This document shows, in pieces, positions 16,609 to 30,213 of a stretch of 64,000 nt of DNA. The DNA is from Defluviicoccus sp. (GTDB lineage: Bacteria > Pseudomonadota > Alphaproteobacteria > MPNO01), in the NCBI GenBank assembly GCA_028821395.1, contig JAPPGP010000222.1:1-64000 (forward strand). The letters are read 5' to 3'. The notes under the pieces are model-generated. The model was not told the DNA's origin. It did not search any database and worked only from the letters and a program-made list of their open reading frames with translations. The position numbers were made by a program, and so were the translations under genes. Position 1 is the first letter of the stretch, and every line of letters begins with the position of its first letter.

Positions 16609-18036
16609 CTAGCCGGAGGTGCCGAGCCGTTCGAGCAGCTGCTTGAGGCGGTCGAGGGGGGTTCGGTCGCGCATCATCTGCAGCGGCACCGAGAAATGGC
16701 CGCGCCGCCAGATGAAGCGGTTCTCCGCCGGCACCCGCCAGTCGTCGATCAGCGCCTTGCCGGTGGCGAACGGGGTCACGGTGTCGCGGCTGCCGAGCAC
16801 GGTGACGATGTTTTCCGGGTCCATCGCGGGGGGGCCGCCCTGGGGGTCGAGCAGGGGGAGCCAGCGCACGGCTTCGTCCCGGGTCCAGCCGCGCGCGGCG
16901 ATGGCGTCCGCCACGCCCCACAGCCGGGCCATGCTGCCGCGCAGCGCGGCGTCCTCGTGATGCCCGCAATGGGTGACGAGGAACAGCGCGTCGGGCCGGA
17001 CCCCGGCCGGCCAGGCGCTCGCCCTGACCGCGAGCAGCTGGGAGAGCAGCGCGCCGAGGCTGCTGCCGCCGACGGCGACCGGGCCGCGGCTGGTCCGCCG
17101 GCTCCAGTCGATCAGCACCGGCCATTCGAGCAGCTGGGCGGAAAACGTGTCCAGCGCGCCGCGCGGCGCGCGGGCGATGAACATCTCCCCGCCATAGCGC
17201 CCGTCGGGGACCCGCCTGCCGTGCCACGGCGCTTCCGGCCGGACCACGCGGATCCCCATCTGGCACATCAGGAACACCTCGTCGACCAGCCCGTGCCAAT
17301 GGTCGAACTCGACGCAGATTCCGTGGCCGAACACCAGCGTGGGCGGATCGGCGACGCCGACCGGCTCGTAGACCCGGGCGAACACGTCGTCGTCCATCAC
17401 CGGGCTCGGCGAGCGGAACCTGAGCCAGTACTCCTCGCCCACCGGCCCCGGCACGCGCTGCGACTCGAACACCTCCGGAAACGGCGGTATCGGCGCGAAG
17501 GCGGCGGCCGGGTTGGCCAACCACGCGCCGTAATCCGCCTCGACCTCGTCCACGCCCGGTACGTCCCAGCGCACCGGCAGGATCGGCCGCCGGCGCCTGA
17601 GATAGGAAAAATGCCGCCTGGTCGCGTTGTAGGCGTTGCGCCGGTCGCGCCGCGCGGCCTCGATCGCCACCAGTCGGTAGAGCTCGGTCCCCGCTTCGCC
17701 GAAGAACACCTGGCGCCAGCGCGCTTCGGTCGCGTTCACCGCCTCGCGGGCGGTCTCGAACCGGTCGAGGGTCTTGCGCAGCCTGGCCCCGATCCCCGGG
17801 ATCGGGTCCATCGGCACCTCCTCGTAGAACTTGAGCAGCGACCCGTTGGCGGCCCGCGCCGCCGCCCACAGCCGCGACAGCGGGAAGTACCAGCGCCCCA
17901 GCAGCCACAGCGCCACGGGATCGAACCACGGCCGCGCCAGCCCCGCGCCGACCGGCGAGCGCAACCATCTCTCGCTGAAATCCTCGGCGGTGAGACGCGG
18001 TTCCCAGCCCTCGGGAACAACCGGGCCAGCCTTCAA
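16609..18036 (-). CDS. alpha/beta hydrolase
   Basis: A 475-residue alpha/beta-hydrolase-fold protein. The nucleophile elbow is GGSSLGAL (GxSxG), with an oxyanion HG in FGHGICVEF. The acid is likely Asp in GSRDTVTPF and the base His in RRGHFSV, so the triad appears complete. The N-terminal 200 residues are an extra region of no recognised domain. The TTG start overlaps the stop of the acyltransferase gene (TTGA at 18033-18036), so the two are co-translated; an ester or thioester in lipid metabolism is a reasonable guess. The stop codon abuts the mini-island. Confidence 0.8.
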   Translation of the reverse strand: MKAGPVVPEGWEPRLTAEDFSERWLRSPVGAGLARPWFDPVALWLLGRWYFPLSRLWAAARAANGSLLKFYEEVPMDPIPGIGARLRKTLDRFETAREAVNATEARWRQVFFGEAGTELYRLVAIEAARRDRRNAYNATRRHFSYLRRRRPILPVRWDVPGVDEVEADYGAWLANPAAAFAPIPPFPEVFESQRVPGPVGEEYWLRFRSPSPVMDDDVFARVYEPVGVADPPTLVFGHGICVEFDHWHGLVDEVFLMCQMGIRVVRPEAPWHGRRVPDGRYGGEMFIARAPRGALDTFSAQLLEWPVLIDWSRRTSRGPVAVGGSSLGALLSQLLAVRASAWPAGVRPDALFLVTHCGHHEDAALRGSMARLWGVADAIAARGWTRDEAVRWLPLLDPQGGPPAMDPENIVTVLGSRDTVTPFATGKALIDDWRVPAENRFIWRRGHFSVPLQMMRDRTPLDRLKQLLERLGTSG

Positions 18037-19466
18037 GACGCGGCGCCCCGCTCTGGCAGCAGGTGGTTCACGGGCTTGACGTAGAAATCGAGCAATTCGC
18101 GTTCTTCGGGGTTTACCTTGTACCTGCCGGGCGGATCTTCAAGCAGGATTCGGCGCTTCAGCAGCAGCTTCAAACCGTCGCCGACGGCCAGGCTCTCTTC
18201 GCCGAAGGGAACATACACATGCGCGCCGGTGCTTTCGAACGCACCGATGAGCCGGTGCACGCCCGCCTTCAGCTCGAGCTCGTTCAGCGCCCGGTCGGGG
18301 TTTTCCGCCATGGCCGTCGCGATCAGCGAGACCGGCAGCACGGGGATCAGCCTGCCCACCTCCTCCATCAAGCCGGTGACGAGCTTCATCGAGACGCCGT
18401 AGCGGGTCTCGCGGTCGAGCCCCTCGAGCACGACCTCGTTCTCGGCGAGCCACGCCTTGAGGGAAACCGGCGCCCCGAAATTGGCGCAGGCCCGGCCGAA
18501 TCGCTGGCGCCGTCCTTGGATCAGCTCGACGGAGGTGCGGAGGAAGAACGCGACCGTGGAGCGCAGGACGAAGACGGTGCCCCGCTGGCTGAGCATCGCC
18601 TCGTCGCCGTGGCGCAGCAGCGTGCGGTCCTCGACCACACGCTCGTAGTTGATCGCGACCGGGATGAACAGGACGTCGGGCGAGGATTCGACGTCGAAGC
18701 CGCGCATTATGTAGTCGACCAGCCCGGCCTTGGGCGGCCGCAGCCCGCCGTCATGCGACAGCCCGGCCTCGGGAAACAGCGCCTGGGGCACGCGGCCCTC
18801 CACGGCGAGCTGGACGTAGCGCTCGACCACGCGCCGGTAGAGCGGATTCCTGGAATTGCGCCGGACGAAATAGGCGCCCATCGCGCGCAGCAGATTCGCC
18901 ACCGGCCAGAACAGCGTCCATTCGCCCGCCGCATAGGAGAGCGCGGCGCGGCGCGAGGCGAGATAGGTGATGAGCAGGTAGTCGAAATTGCTGCGGTGGT
19001 TCATCACCAGCACCAGGCTGGCGCCGCTGTCGACCCTGTCGAGCGTTTCCTGGTCGGCGTAGCCGAGCCGCACGCGATAGAAGAAGCGGATGAACCGGCG
19101 GGCCAGGCGGTAGCCGAGGCGGAAATAGAAATAGGCATTGAACCCGGGCACGATCTCCTCGGCGTAGCCCCGGATCTCCTCGACGACGATCTGCTGCGGG
19201 ACGTCCCGCTCGGAGGCGGCCTCGGCCGCCGCCCCGAGCACCTTCTCGTCGTAGATCAGGCGGTCGATCAGCGTGTCGCGCTTGGTCAGCATGAACGGCG
19301 GCAGGTCGATCCGCAGCCGCGAATTCACGTCCTCGATGACCCGGTAGACGCGGCGCCGGAGCACCCAGCGCGTGCCCGGCATGAGGAAATGGCCGACAAG
19401 GGAAAGCAAGGCGAGCGCCGAGACCAGCACGACGAGCCAGACGGGCAAGGCGACGAGTTCGCCCAC
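18033..19466 (-). CDS. glycerol-3-phosphate acyltransferase-like protein (PlsB/DHAPAT type)
   Basis: A 477-residue membrane-associated acyltransferase. N-terminal membrane segment near 8-28. All four acyltransferase blocks are present in order: HRSNFDY (H157 and D162 of HX4D), GAYFVRR (198-203 region), [10 protein letters not shown] (231-240, phosphate-binding block) and IPVAINYE (268-275). The blocks fit the GPAT/DHAPAT branch better than PlsC. Much shorter than E. coli PlsB (807 residues). Expected reaction: acyl transfer to sn-glycerol-3-phosphate or a related polyol. Operon with the hydrolase; divergent from the LysM protein across 145 bp. Confidence 0.87.
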   Translation of the reverse strand: MGELVALPVWLVVLVSALALLSLVGHFLMPGTRWVLRRRVYRVIEDVNSRLRIDLPPFMLTKRDTLIDRLIYDEKVLGAAAEAASERDVPQQIVVEEIRGYAEEIVPGFNAYFYFRLGYRLARRFIRFFYRVRLGYADQETLDRVDSGASLVLVMNHRSNFDYLLITYLASRRAALSYAAGEWTLFWPVANLLRAMGAYFVRRNSRNPLYRRVVERYVQLAVEGRVPQALFPEAGLSHDGGLRPPKAGLVDYIMRGFDVESSPDVLFIPVAINYERVVEDRTLLRHGDEAMLSQRGTVFVLRSTVAFFLRTSVELIQGRRQRFGRACANFGAPVSLKAWLAENEVVLEGLDRETRYGVSMKLVTGLMEEVGRLIPVLPVSLIATAMAENPDRALNELELKAGVHRLIGAFESTGAHVYVPFGEESLAVGDGLKLLLKRRILLEDPPGRYKVNPEERELLDFYVKPVNHLLPERGAAS

Positions 19467-19611
19467 GAGACCTCCCCGGCGGACCGCAGCCCCGCACCGG
19501 GACCGCCTCGATGCTCGCCGGCGACACCCGCTGTGCAGGGCAGCGATGTATTTTGCCCAGACTGCACCTATATTAGCACAGGCGTGTTGTCGCGATCGGG
19601 ACGGTAGTCAG

Positions 19612-21885
19612 TTGAACAGGAACATCATTCTCGGCGTCGCCGGGATTGCGATCGTCGCGGCCGCGATCCTGCTGCTGTTGTTTGCCGACCGCGAGACGGA
19701 AGACGCCGAGACGGCGCGGGTCGGCGCCACGTCGACGATACCCGCACCCGCCAAGCCGGATCCGGAGGTCGCGCCGCTTCGGCCCACCCAACCGGAAGGG
19801 ACGGGAGAGTCGCCCGCCGGGCCGGCGACCGGGGCCGCGGCAACCGGGCCGGAGACGCCCGAGACTCCGCCAGCCGGGCCTGCGCCGGGGTCAGGCGGGG
19901 CGCAGACCCGGCCGTCGGAGACCGCGGCGCGCGATGAGGTCGCGACGGAGGTTCCGGCGCCCGTGGAGGCCGAACGACCGGCGGCCGCGCCCGGCACCGC
20001 CGCCACTCAACCCCCTGCGCCGAAGAGCGCCGCGCGCGGCCAGACCGAACGAGCGGACGGCGTGGCGGCAACCGAAACACGATCTCCCGCGCAGGCCGAG
20101 CGGCCGGCCGCCGAAGCCGCGCCCGGAACCGCCGCCACCCAGGCCCCCGCACCGGACACCGTTGCGCGTGGCCAGTCCGAACAAGCGGACGGCGTGGCGG
20201 CAACCGAAACACGCTCTCCCGCGCAGGCCGAGCGGCCGGCCGCCGAGACCACGCCGGGGACCGCCGGCACCCGGGCCCCCGCACGGGACACCGTTGCGCG
20301 CGGCCAGTCCGAACAAGCGGACGGCGTGGCGGCAACCGAAACACGATCTCCCGCGCAGGCCGAGCGGCCGGCCGCCGAGACCGCGCCGGGGACCGCCGCC
20401 ACTCAGGCCCCTGCGCCGCAGACAGCCGCGCGCGGCCAGACCGAACAAGCGGGCGACACGGCGGCAACTCCGGCTCGACCCCCCGCGCAGGCCCGGCGAC
20501 CGGCCGCCGAACCCGCGCCTGGGACCGCCGCCAGCAAAGCTCCCGAACCGGAGTCCGCCGCACGAGGCCAGACCGAACAAGCGGGCGGCACGGCGGCGAC
20601 CGCAACCCGGCCCCCGGCGCAGGCCGAACGGCCGGCGGCCAAGCCCGCGCCCGGAACCGCCGCCACCCAAGCCCCTGCACCGGAGTCCGCCGCGCGCGAC
20701 CAGAGCGATACTGCGGGCGGCACGGCGCCAACCGCGACCCGGCTTCCCGCGCAGGCCCGGCGACCGGGCGCCGAACCGGCAGCGAAGACCGCCGCGGCCG
20801 ATAGACGGGCACCCGAGAAGACCGCGGGGACAGAACCGGGATCCGCAGACCGGACCTCCGAGACGGAGGAAGAGAAGCCGGGGCCGCGCTTCGACGTGGT
20901 CCGGGTCAGCCCCGAAGGCAACACCGTGATCGCCGGACGCGCCCGGCCGGGCGCCGAGGTGACGGTTCTCGACAAGGGCGAGGAGATCGGCCGGACCACG
21001 GTGGACAAGCGCGGAGAATGGGTGCTCATTCCGGACCGGCCGCTGGAGCCGGGGGATCACGAGCTGGAGGCGACGAGCCGCACCGACCCGGGCACGCCGG
21101 AGACGGAGGCGAAATCCGACAAGAAGGTCATCGTCGTCGTCCCCGAACCCGGGAAGGATATCGCCGGGCGGCCGACCGAGGGCAAGACGGGCGTGCTCGC
21201 CCTGACCGTTCCGCGCAGCGGATCGGCCGGCTCCGAGGTGATGCAGAAGCCCGGTCTTCCCGCGACGCCGTCCGCCGGGGAAACGGGAGATCCCACCGCG
21301 GCGCAACCGTCCTCCGCCGCCCGGACACCGCAGCCCGCCGCCCCGGAACGCGCGGACGAAACCGCACGCGCGGAGCCTGCCGGGTCGACGCCGTCCGGTC
21401 GACAGGGCCAGGCGGAAGAGCAGGGATCGAACCTCTCGCTGGACACCGTGGATTACGACCGGCAGGGCAGGGTCGCCATCGGCGGCCGCGCGCCGGAGGG
21501 GTCGCGGGTCCTGCTGTATCTCGACGACCGGCCGGTCGGCGGGGCCGATCCCGGGCAGTCGGGGGTGTGGCGGGTCGATCTGGGCGACAGGGTGGAGTCC
21601 CGGCGCTACACCATGCGCGTCGACCAGGTCGCCCCGGACGGGAAGGTGGTGGCGCGCATCGAGTCGCCGTTCTTCCCCGCCGGCCCGATCAGCGATCTGC
21701 CGCGCGACGCCGTGGTGTTCGTCCAGCCGGGCAACAGCCTGTGGCGCATCGCGCGCCGAACCTATGGCGGCGGCATCCAGTACACGCTGATCTACGAGGC
21801 CAACCGGGATCAGATCCGCGATCCGGACCTGATCTATCCCGGTCAGATCTTCCTCCTCCCCGAGGGGCAGCGGCAGGTCAACTGA
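19612..21885 (+). CDS. membrane-anchored LysM protein with Ig-like domains and 44-residue tandem repeats
   Basis: A 757-residue envelope protein. An N-terminal membrane segment (about 5-24) is followed by a Pro/Ala/Thr-rich linker containing six 44-residue repeats (residues 127-390). Two Ig-like segments with matching cores follow ([15 protein letters not shown] near 440 and [17 protein letters not shown] near 623), then a C-terminal LysM domain (about 700-753: [18 protein letters not shown]). Probably a peptidoglycan-binding periplasmic spacer. TTG 19612 is chosen because it puts the hydrophobic segment at the N-terminus; ATG 19546 would add 22 residues. The 3' end overlaps the convergent reductase gene by 8 bp. 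Confidence 0.82.
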   Translation: MNRNIILGVAGIAIVAAAILLLLFADRETEDAETARVGATSTIPAPAKPDPEVAPLRPTQPEGTGESPAGPATGAAATGPETPETPPAGPAPGSGGAQTRPSETAARDEVATEVPAPVEAERPAAAPGTAATQPPAPKSAARGQTERADGVAATETRSPAQAERPAAEAAPGTAATQAPAPDTVARGQSEQADGVAATETRSPAQAERPAAETTPGTAGTRAPARDTVARGQSEQADGVAATETRSPAQAERPAAETAPGTAATQAPAPQTAARGQTEQAGDTAATPARPPAQARRPAAEPAPGTAASKAPEPESAARGQTEQAGGTAATATRPPAQAERPAAKPAPGTAATQAPAPESAARDQSDTAGGTAPTATRLPAQARRPGAEPAAKTAAADRRAPEKTAGTEPGSADRTSETEEEKPGPRFDVVRVSPEGNTVIAGRARPGAEVTVLDKGEEIGRTTVDKRGEWVLIPDRPLEPGDHELEATSRTDPGTPETEAKSDKKVIVVVPEPGKDIAGRPTEGKTGVLALTVPRSGSAGSEVMQKPGLPATPSAGETGDPTAAQPSSAARTPQPAAPERADETARAEPAGSTPSGRQGQAEEQGSNLSLDTVDYDRQGRVAIGGRAPEGSRVLLYLDDRPVGGADPGQSGVWRVDLGDRVESRRYTMRVDQVAPDGKVVARIESPFFPAGPISDLPRDAVVFVQPGNSLWRIARRTYGGGIQYTLIYEANRDQIRDPDLIYPGQIFLLPEGQRQVN
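19990..20781 (+). repeat. six 132-bp in-frame tandem repeats in the LysM protein gene
   Basis: Units begin with the PGTA codons at 19990, 20122, 20254, 20386, 20518 and 20650; a degenerate seventh follows at 20782. The spacing is exactly 132 bp (44 codons) each time. The first four units are most alike ([17 protein letters not shown] shared); the last two have diverged. The period keeps the reading frame, so copy number can change without inactivating the gene. Confidence 0.92.
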
Positions 21886-23380
21886 GCCGGACGTCGCCGC
21901 TGTCGGCGAGCGCGCGCTCCAGGTCCAGCCCCGGCTCCCAGAGCGGCGCGGTGAGCCGCCGTTTGCCGTCCGGGGTCTTCGCGATGCCCGGCTCGTCGCG
22001 CCGCTTGCGGTCCCACAGCTTGCAGGTGACCGGCACGTGTTTCTGGTCCAGCGCCTCGCAGTAATTGGTGTATTCGCAAACCACCACCTCGTCGCCGCGC
22101 CCCAGGCGCACCTTGATGAACCAGTCGGGATCGGCGAGGCTCTGCCGGGCGAAGCCCACGATATCGGCCTTGCCGTCGCGCAGCAGTCCTTCGGCCTGCT
22201 CGAATCCGTGGATTCCGCCGGTGACCACCACCGGCGTTGCGTGTCCGGCCGCCCGGATCGCGGCGCGGATCGCGGCGGCGGGCTCCACGTTGCGCCCGAA
22301 CGGGCCGCGCGCGTCGGACACGTATTGCGGCATGCACTCGTACCCGCTCGGCCCGGTATAGGGGTAGGCGGCGCTGCCCACCGCGGGCTGCTTGGCGTCC
22401 TCGAAGCGCCCGCCGCGCGACAGCGACAGAAAGTCGAACCCGGCCTCGGCGAAGGCGACGCCGAACCGGGCCGAATCCTCCACCGGGTTGCCGCCGTCGA
22501 CACAGTCCTCGGCCAGGTAGCGGCAGCCGACCGCATAGTCCTCGCCGACCGTCTCGCGGACCCGCCGGAACACCTCGAGAGGGAGCCGCGCGCGGTTCTC
22601 GAGCGACCCGCCATAGAGGTCGTCGCGGTCGTTCAGCCGCGACAGGAACTGCGACATGGTGTAGGCGTGCGCGTAGTGCAGCTCTACGCCGTCGAACCCC
22701 GCTTCGCGGGCGCGCCGGGCGGCGTCGGCGAAGAGACCGGGGAGGACCTCCGGCAGGTCGCGGATATGCGGCAGGCCGACATCGGTCACGCGCTCCCGAT
22801 AGCCCATCCGGAGCGCCTCCATCTCGCGCGGCGAGAGGATCTCGGCCAGCGCCGCGTCGTCGAGCTCGGCGAGACGGGCGCGGATGCGCTGCTCGGTCCA
22901 GCCGGCGGCGTCCAGCCGGGCGCGGTGGTCGTCGGTGATGCGCAAGAACTCACCGAGGAACCGCTCGCGGCGCGGGCGCCTTCGGATCGCCAGGAAATCG
23001 ATGATCTGGATCAGCAGGCGGGTGTGCCCGCCGCTCGCCCGCGCGACGGTCTCGACGAGCGTCTTCAGGCCGGGGATGAACCGGTCGTCGCCGATGCGCA
23101 GCAGCGGGCCGCTCGGGATGTCGCGAATGCCGGTGGCCTCGACCACGATCGCGCCGGGCCGCCCGCGCGCGAAGCGCTCGTACCAGCCCAGCACCTCGGG
23201 CGTGACGATGCCGTCCCCGGTCGCCCGCCACGGCACCATGGCGGGAACCCAGCTCCGGGATTCGAGGGAGAGCGGGCCGATGTCGACCGGCCGGAAAAGA
23301 CGCGACGCGGCCGCCTCCTCGCGGGTCGGCCAGCGCCCCGGCTCGGCGGACCATTTGATGCGCTCCGGCGGACGCCACAT
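21878..23380 (-). CDS. Old Yellow Enzyme-family flavin oxidoreductase
   Basis: A 500-residue FMN protein of the NADH:flavin oxidoreductase family. The TIM-barrel signature is clear: [18 protein letters not shown], then [17 protein letters not shown], and VVTGGIHG and ADIVGFARQ for phosphate binding. The Cys group near the end (CEYTNYC..., then Cys 12 later) resembles a remnant of the 4Fe-4S motif of 2,4-dienoyl-CoA reductases, but spacing is off and one Cys is missing. The C-terminal FAD/NAD domain of that enzyme is absent. An insert around 130-200 is longer than usual. Substrate unknown, probably an enone or dienoyl compound. Confidence 0.88.
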   Translation of the reverse strand: MWRPPERIKWSAEPGRWPTREEAAASRLFRPVDIGPLSLESRSWVPAMVPWRATGDGIVTPEVLGWYERFARGRPGAIVVEATGIRDIPSGPLLRIGDDRFIPGLKTLVETVARASGGHTRLLIQIIDFLAIRRRPRRERFLGEFLRITDDHRARLDAAGWTEQRIRARLAELDDAALAEILSPREMEALRMGYRERVTDVGLPHIRDLPEVLPGLFADAARRAREAGFDGVELHYAHAYTMSQFLSRLNDRDDLYGGSLENRARLPLEVFRRVRETVGEDYAVGCRYLAEDCVDGGNPVEDSARFGVAFAEAGFDFLSLSRGGRFEDAKQPAVGSAAYPYTGPSGYECMPQYVSDARGPFGRNVEPAAAIRAAIRAAGHATPVVVTGGIHGFEQAEGLLRDGKADIVGFARQSLADPDWFIKVRLGRGDEVVVCEYTNYCEALDQKHVPVTCKLWDRKRRDEPGIAKTPDGKRRLTAPLWEPGLDLERALADSGDVRLS

Positions 23381-23493
23381 AAGGCGGTCTCCCGGCTCAA
23401 CCCGGTTCGGCCCCGATCATACTGTCCCGTTGCACGGCTTCCTATCCCGCCGCACCGGTGCGATTCCCCCTGTCCCGGACGCTCTCCCACCAC

Positions 23494-23600
23494 GTCATGG
23501 CCGGACTTGATCCGGGTAGCCATGGGCGCCAGCGCCCGTCCAGACCGGTCGCCTCGCGGGGGGAGGCTGCATGGGTGGCCGGAACAAGTCCGGCCATGAC
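23494..23600. repeat. paired palindromic repeat, copy B (inverted pair)
   Basis: Imperfect unit 23494-23523 and inverted unit 23573-23600 of the family seen at 6449-6554. The second unit keeps the GGCCGGA-acaag-TCCGGCC hairpin. The pair lies just downstream of the rpoD stop (23618), where it may end or protect the rpoD transcript. Confidence 0.8.
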
Positions 23601-23617
23601 GTGGTGGTGGCGACGGC

Positions 23618-25573
<1,956 letters not shown>

Positions 25574-25661
25574 CGCCGCCCCTGTCTTCAAACACCCCGT
25601 GCAGCCGCTGTTCCGGCTGCGCGGCAACCGGGGCATGCCCCCGGCGCCGGCATATCCTGCC

Positions 25662-27464
25662 CTAGCCCGTTTCCCCGGCGGGCACCGCGTCCTCGCCGTC
25701 GAAAACTTCGAGTTCGGCCTTCAATTGGATCAGTCGCTCTACGTTCTCTTCGCTGGGATCGTCGGCCAGTGCCATCTCCGCCGCCGCCAAATCCGCCTTC
25801 ACACTGGACAACCTGAGCCCGTCCAAGGCATGGGAGACGCCCGACCGTGCCGACTCGATTGTAGCGTTCGGCCCGGCAAAACGCCATTGCGTATAGACGT
25901 CGGCACGGATCAGAGCCTCGGCCAGCTCCGCATCCGTCCCGCTCAAGTGGCTCTTGAGACGGTCTTCGTCAAGCCCCGGCGCGTCGTGAACCACCGCCAG
26001 GATTCTCCGCAGCAGGCTGTCCACCTGCCGCTCCGCCACCTCCAGCGAAGCCAGACGTTCGTCGAACTCCTCGATCAGAGGCGGGTGGCGCAGCAGGGTC
26101 GCGACAATATGTCGGACGGTGCTGCGCGGCAGTGTCTCGGGCGACATCTCGGCGCGGATACCGATCCCGTCGGCGCCGCCCCGCCTGCGCGGTCCGCGCC
26201 GAAAGCCGAACCGGTCGTCGAGCCGGCTTCGGAAACGGGTCCGGTACTGGTACTGCACCCTGCGGTTGTCGATCCTGTCGACGGCGCGGTCCAGCACCTG
26301 TTCGAGACCCGCGATCCGTTCGGGCGTATCGAAGCGCCTGCCCTCGGTGTTCATCTCCCACACCAGCTCGACCAGGCCGCGCCGCGCCGCCAGACAGGCA
26401 TCGACGGCGCCGCTGCCCCCTTCGGCGACCAGGCCGTCCGGGTCCTGGCCCGGCGGCAGCGACACGAATTGCAGCGACCGGCCGGGTTCGAGCAGCGGCA
26501 GCGCCCGCTCCGCGGCGCGCCGGGCCGCCCGCTTTCCGGCTTCATCGCCGTCGAAACACAGGATCGGCTCGGGCGCCATGCGCCACAGCTCGTGCAGATG
26601 GCTCTCGGTCAGCGCGGTGCCGAGCGGCGCCACGGCCTCCGCATACCCCGCCCGGTTGAGCGCGATCACGTCGGTGTAGCCCTCGGTGACGATCACCCGG
26701 CGGTTGCGGTGCGCCGCCTCGCGCGCGGTCGCCATGCCGTACAGCACGCGGCTCTTGTCGAATAGCGGCGTCTCCGGCGAGTTGAGGTATTTCGGGGTGC
26801 CGTCGCCGAGGGTCCGGCCGCCGAACGCGATCACCCGGCCGCGCCGGTCGGCGATGGGAAAGATCACCCGGCCGCGGAACCGGTCATAGGGGGTGCCGCC
26901 GTCCGGGCGGATGAGCAGACCGGCCTCGACGAGCAGCGCCTCGGGGTGCTCGGCGTCCATCACCGCGTTTCTCAGCGCGGTGCGCGAATCCGGCGCGTAG
27001 CCCAGCCGGAACCGGGCGATCGTCGCCTCGTCGATCCGCCGATCCGCCAGATAGGCCAGCGCCGCAGCGCCCCGCGGGCTCCGGAGCTCGGCCTCGAAGA
27101 AGCGGCATGCGCGCTCCATCACGTCGTGCAGGTTCGCCCTGCGCCGTTCCGCCTCGCGCTCCGCCGGGGTCGCCCGCGGCACTTCGAGCCCCGCCTCGGA
27201 GGCCAGGCGTTCGACCGCCTCCGGGAAGGACAGCCCCTCCTGGCGCATGACGAAGCCGATCACGTCGCCATGCGCGCCACAGCCGAAGCAGTGGAAGAAC
27301 CCTTTCTCCTCGCTGACCGTAAACGACGGGGTCTTCTCGTTGTGGAACGGGCAGAGGCCGCTGAGCTCGCGCCCGGCGCGCTTGAGCGACACATGGCGCG
27401 CGATGACGTCGCCAAGCCCGACGCGGGCGCGGATCTCGTCGAGGAAATCCGGCGCTATCGCCAT
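25662..27464 (-). CDS. dnaG: DNA primase
   Basis: A 600-residue primase that makes RNA primers at the replication fork. The N-terminal zinc-binding domain has [11 protein letters not shown]...CFGCG (CHC2 type). The Toprim core shows the EGYTDVIAL glutamate and the [10 protein letters not shown] metal-binding block. The C-terminal helicase-binding region is helical and less conserved. Length matches the family. It lies between yqeY and rpoD, the usual macromolecular-synthesis grouping. Confidence 0.97.
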   Translation of the reverse strand: MAIAPDFLDEIRARVGLGDVIARHVSLKRAGRELSGLCPFHNEKTPSFTVSEEKGFFHCFGCGAHGDVIGFVMRQEGLSFPEAVERLASEAGLEVPRATPAEREAERRRANLHDVMERACRFFEAELRSPRGAAALAYLADRRIDEATIARFRLGYAPDSRTALRNAVMDAEHPEALLVEAGLLIRPDGGTPYDRFRGRVIFPIADRRGRVIAFGGRTLGDGTPKYLNSPETPLFDKSRVLYGMATAREAAHRNRRVIVTEGYTDVIALNRAGYAEAVAPLGTALTESHLHELWRMAPEPILCFDGDEAGKRAARRAAERALPLLEPGRSLQFVSLPPGQDPDGLVAEGGSGAVDACLAARRGLVELVWEMNTEGRRFDTPERIAGLEQVLDRAVDRIDNRRVQYQYRTRFRSRLDDRFGFRRGPRRRGGADGIGIRAEMSPETLPRSTVRHIVATLLRHPPLIEEFDERLASLEVAERQVDSLLRRILAVVHDAPGLDEDRLKSHLSGTDAELAEALIRADVYTQWRFAGPNATIESARSGVSHALDGLRLSSVKADLAAAEMALADDPSEENVERLIQLKAELEVFDGEDAVPAGETG

Positions 27465-27516
27465 TGCGTCTCCCGTCGCGTGCTGGGCGCGGCCAAGGCG
27501 GCGCCGCGCCGGCCCG

Positions 27517-27978
27517 TCACCGGCCGGTAAGCTCGGATTTCACCACCGCGCTGGCGCGGCCGAAATTCATCCGCCCGGCATAGCGCTCCTTCAAGAGCGC
27601 CATCGTGCGTCCCATATCCTTGATGCTGTCCGCGCCGATCTCGGCGATCAGCGCGTGGACCGCGCCGGCGGTCTCCTCATCCGACATCTGCTGCGGCAGA
27701 AAGCTCTCGATGACGCGGATCTCCTCCTCTTCCTGCTGCGCAAGCTCGTCCCGGCCGCCCTGCCGGTAGAGCGCGATCGCCTCCTCGCGCTGGCGCACCA
27801 TGGTCTGCAGGACGCCGAGTATGTCCTGGTCGGCGATCGCTTCGCCCTCGCCCCTGCCGCGCGAGGCGATATCGCGGTCCTTGATCGCGGCCAGGATCAG
27901 GCGAACCGTCGACACCGTGCAGGCGTCCTTCTCCTTCATCCCCGTCTTCAGCCGGTCGGCCAGGCGCTTTCGAAGCAT
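27517..27978 (-). CDS. yqeY: GatB/YqeY domain protein
   Basis: A 153-residue cytoplasmic helical protein of the YqeY family, related to the tRNA-binding tail of GatB. Recognised by RLILAAIKDRDIA, IESFLPQQMSDEE and the C-terminal GRTMALLKERYAGRMN. ATG 27978 is preceded by a GGAG-type site; the nine upstream codons of the open frame are unsupported. First gene of yqeY-dnaG-rpoD. The YqeY role is not settled; the GatB relationship suggests tRNA contact. Confidence 0.93.
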   Translation of the reverse strand: MLRKRLADRLKTGMKEKDACTVSTVRLILAAIKDRDIASRGRGEGEAIADQDILGVLQTMVRQREEAIALYRQGGRDELAQQEEEEIRVIESFLPQQMSDEETAGAVHALIAEIGADSIKDMGRTMALLKERYAGRMNFGRASAVVKSELTGR

Positions 27979-28233
27979 CTCGGCTCCCTGCTCGGTGCCA
28001 ACCACGCCGGATTACAGACCGCGGACGCGACGCCGTTTCGCCGGGCGGAGACCCCGGCCGCAGCTTGCGGCCCGCAGCTTGCGGCGGGCGCCGGCGGGGC
28101 GCCCATGGGGCTCGGCGCTTGAACTTGACATCCGGCGATCCTACATTCAAGGGCCTGACAAGTCCCCTCGCATCGGCATCGGGTTCGCGTGGCCGGCGTC
28201 GCGTCGGGGCGGTTTTGGTACGGTGGTCGGAAG

Positions 28234-28707
28234 ATGGACAGAGTGCCCATGACCGCGGAAGGGTATTCGCACCTCGAAGCGGAGCTCAAGCGGCTGAAAT
28301 CGGTCGAGCGGCCGGAGATCATTCGCGCCATCGCCGCCGCCCGCGAGCATGGCGATCTCTCCGAGAACGCCGAATACCACGCCGCGCGCGAACGCCAGGC
28401 GTTCGTCGAAGGAAGGGTGGCCGATATCGAGGACGTGATCCGGCGCGCCGAGGTGATCGACGTCGCCAAGCTCTCGGGCAAGGAGATCAAGTTCGGCGCG
28501 ATCGTCACGCTCTCCGACGAGGACACCGAGCAGGAGCGCACGTTTCAGATCGTGGGCGAGCACGAGTCCGATGTCGATGCCGGGCGCCTGTCGGTCACCT
28601 CCCCGCTGGCCCGCGCGGTGATCGGGCGGACCATCGGCGACTCGGTCGAGGTGACGACCCCCAAGGGCACCAAGTCCTACGAGGTGATGGGCGTCGAGTT
28701 CCGCTGA
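28234..28707 (+). CDS. greA: transcription elongation factor GreA
   Basis: A 157-residue Gre factor, matching the usual 158. The N-terminal coiled coil carries the acidic tip ([17 protein letters not shown]) that enters the RNA polymerase secondary channel and triggers transcript cleavage in backtracked complexes. A C-terminal FKBP-like domain follows. ATG 28234 is preceded by GGAAG; the longer frame adds 15 residues with no family match. Divergent from yqeY across 255 bp; a TTGACA at 28125-28130 could be a -35 but lacks a good -10. Confidence 0.96.
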   Translation: MDRVPMTAEGYSHLEAELKRLKSVERPEIIRAIAAAREHGDLSENAEYHAARERQAFVEGRVADIEDVIRRAEVIDVAKLSGKEIKFGAIVTLSDEDTEQERTFQIVGEHESDVDAGRLSVTSPLARAVIGRTIGDSVEVTTPKGTKSYEVMGVEFR

Positions 28708-28713
28708 GCCCGC

Positions 28714-29487
<774 letters not shown>

Positions 29488-29494
29488 GGAGCCG

Positions 29495-30196
29495 CTATTC
29501 GGCGGCCGCGGTTTCGACCTCGGGCGCCAGCAGCGCACCGATGCAGTCGTCCACGCTGCGCACGTCGCCGAAGCTCTGCCAGACCGAGGTCAGCCCGACC
29601 AGATGGTCCTCGTCGTAGCGCGCCGCATTGGCATCGGAGACCATGACCACGCGGTAGCCGATCATCATCGCGTCGCGCGCGCTGGTCTCGCAGCAGAAAT
29701 TGGTCGCGGTGCCGGCGATCAGCAGGTTCTCGATGCCGCGGGCGCGCAGCCTCTCGTCGAGGTCGGAAGACCCCTGGATGAAGGTCGAGAACCGCGTCTT
29801 GCGGGCGATCAAATCCGCCTCCTCGACCTCCAGCGTCGGGTAGAGCCGGTGGCCTTCGCTGCCCTCGGTCAGACCGTCCTTGTGCGCCTTCATCTTGGCC
29901 GGGGTGAAGAAGTGATCGTGGTAGATCGGCCAAAGGCTGGGGCCGTCCATCTCCTCCGCCACGGTGAGCAGCACCCAGGCGACCACGCCGCCGCGCGCCC
30001 GGACCGCCGCTGCGAGCCGGTTGATGTTGGGGCAGATGCTTTTCGCGGTGTCGACCTCGGCGACGAAGAAGTTCTGCATGTCGATCACCACCAGGGCGGT
30101 CTTCGACGGATCGAACCTGTCGAAGACGTGCAGACGGCCCCGCTTGGCCATGATGCGTTCGATCACGTAGTCCGGGATCTCGAGCGTATGGGGCAT
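29495..30196 (-). CDS. isochorismatase-family cysteine hydrolase
   Basis: A 233-residue cytoplasmic hydrolase. The Asp-Lys-Cys set is visible: Asp in VVIDMQNFF, Lys in ARKTRFSTF, Cys in ATNFCCETSARDA, with the cis-peptide pattern GTATN. Relatives act on ureidoacrylate, maleamate, N-carbamoylsarcosine or nicotinamide, so an amide or carbamoyl bond is the likely target. It lies between an amidase and an SDR, all minus-strand with short gaps, which supports catabolism of a nitrogen-containing compound. Confidence 0.9.
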   Translation of the reverse strand: MPHTLEIPDYVIERIMAKRGRLHVFDRFDPSKTALVVIDMQNFFVAEVDTAKSICPNINRLAAAVRARGGVVAWVLLTVAEEMDGPSLWPIYHDHFFTPAKMKAHKDGLTEGSEGHRLYPTLEVEEADLIARKTRFSTFIQGSSDLDERLRARGIENLLIAGTATNFCCETSARDAMMIGYRVVMVSDANAARYDEDHLVGLTSVWQSFGDVRSVDDCIGALLAPEVETAAAE

Positions 30197-30213
30197 CCTC
30201 TCCCTCCCTCCGG

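Noticed and set aside
19891-22614. 907-codon minus-strand open frame across the LysM repeats
   Set aside because: Maintained by the in-frame 132-bp repeats and GC bias; Arg/Gly-rich with no domain.
28125-28147. Full promoter for greA at the TTGACA
   Set aside because: The -35 is perfect but no acceptable -10 lies 16-18 bp downstream, so it was not listed as a promoter.
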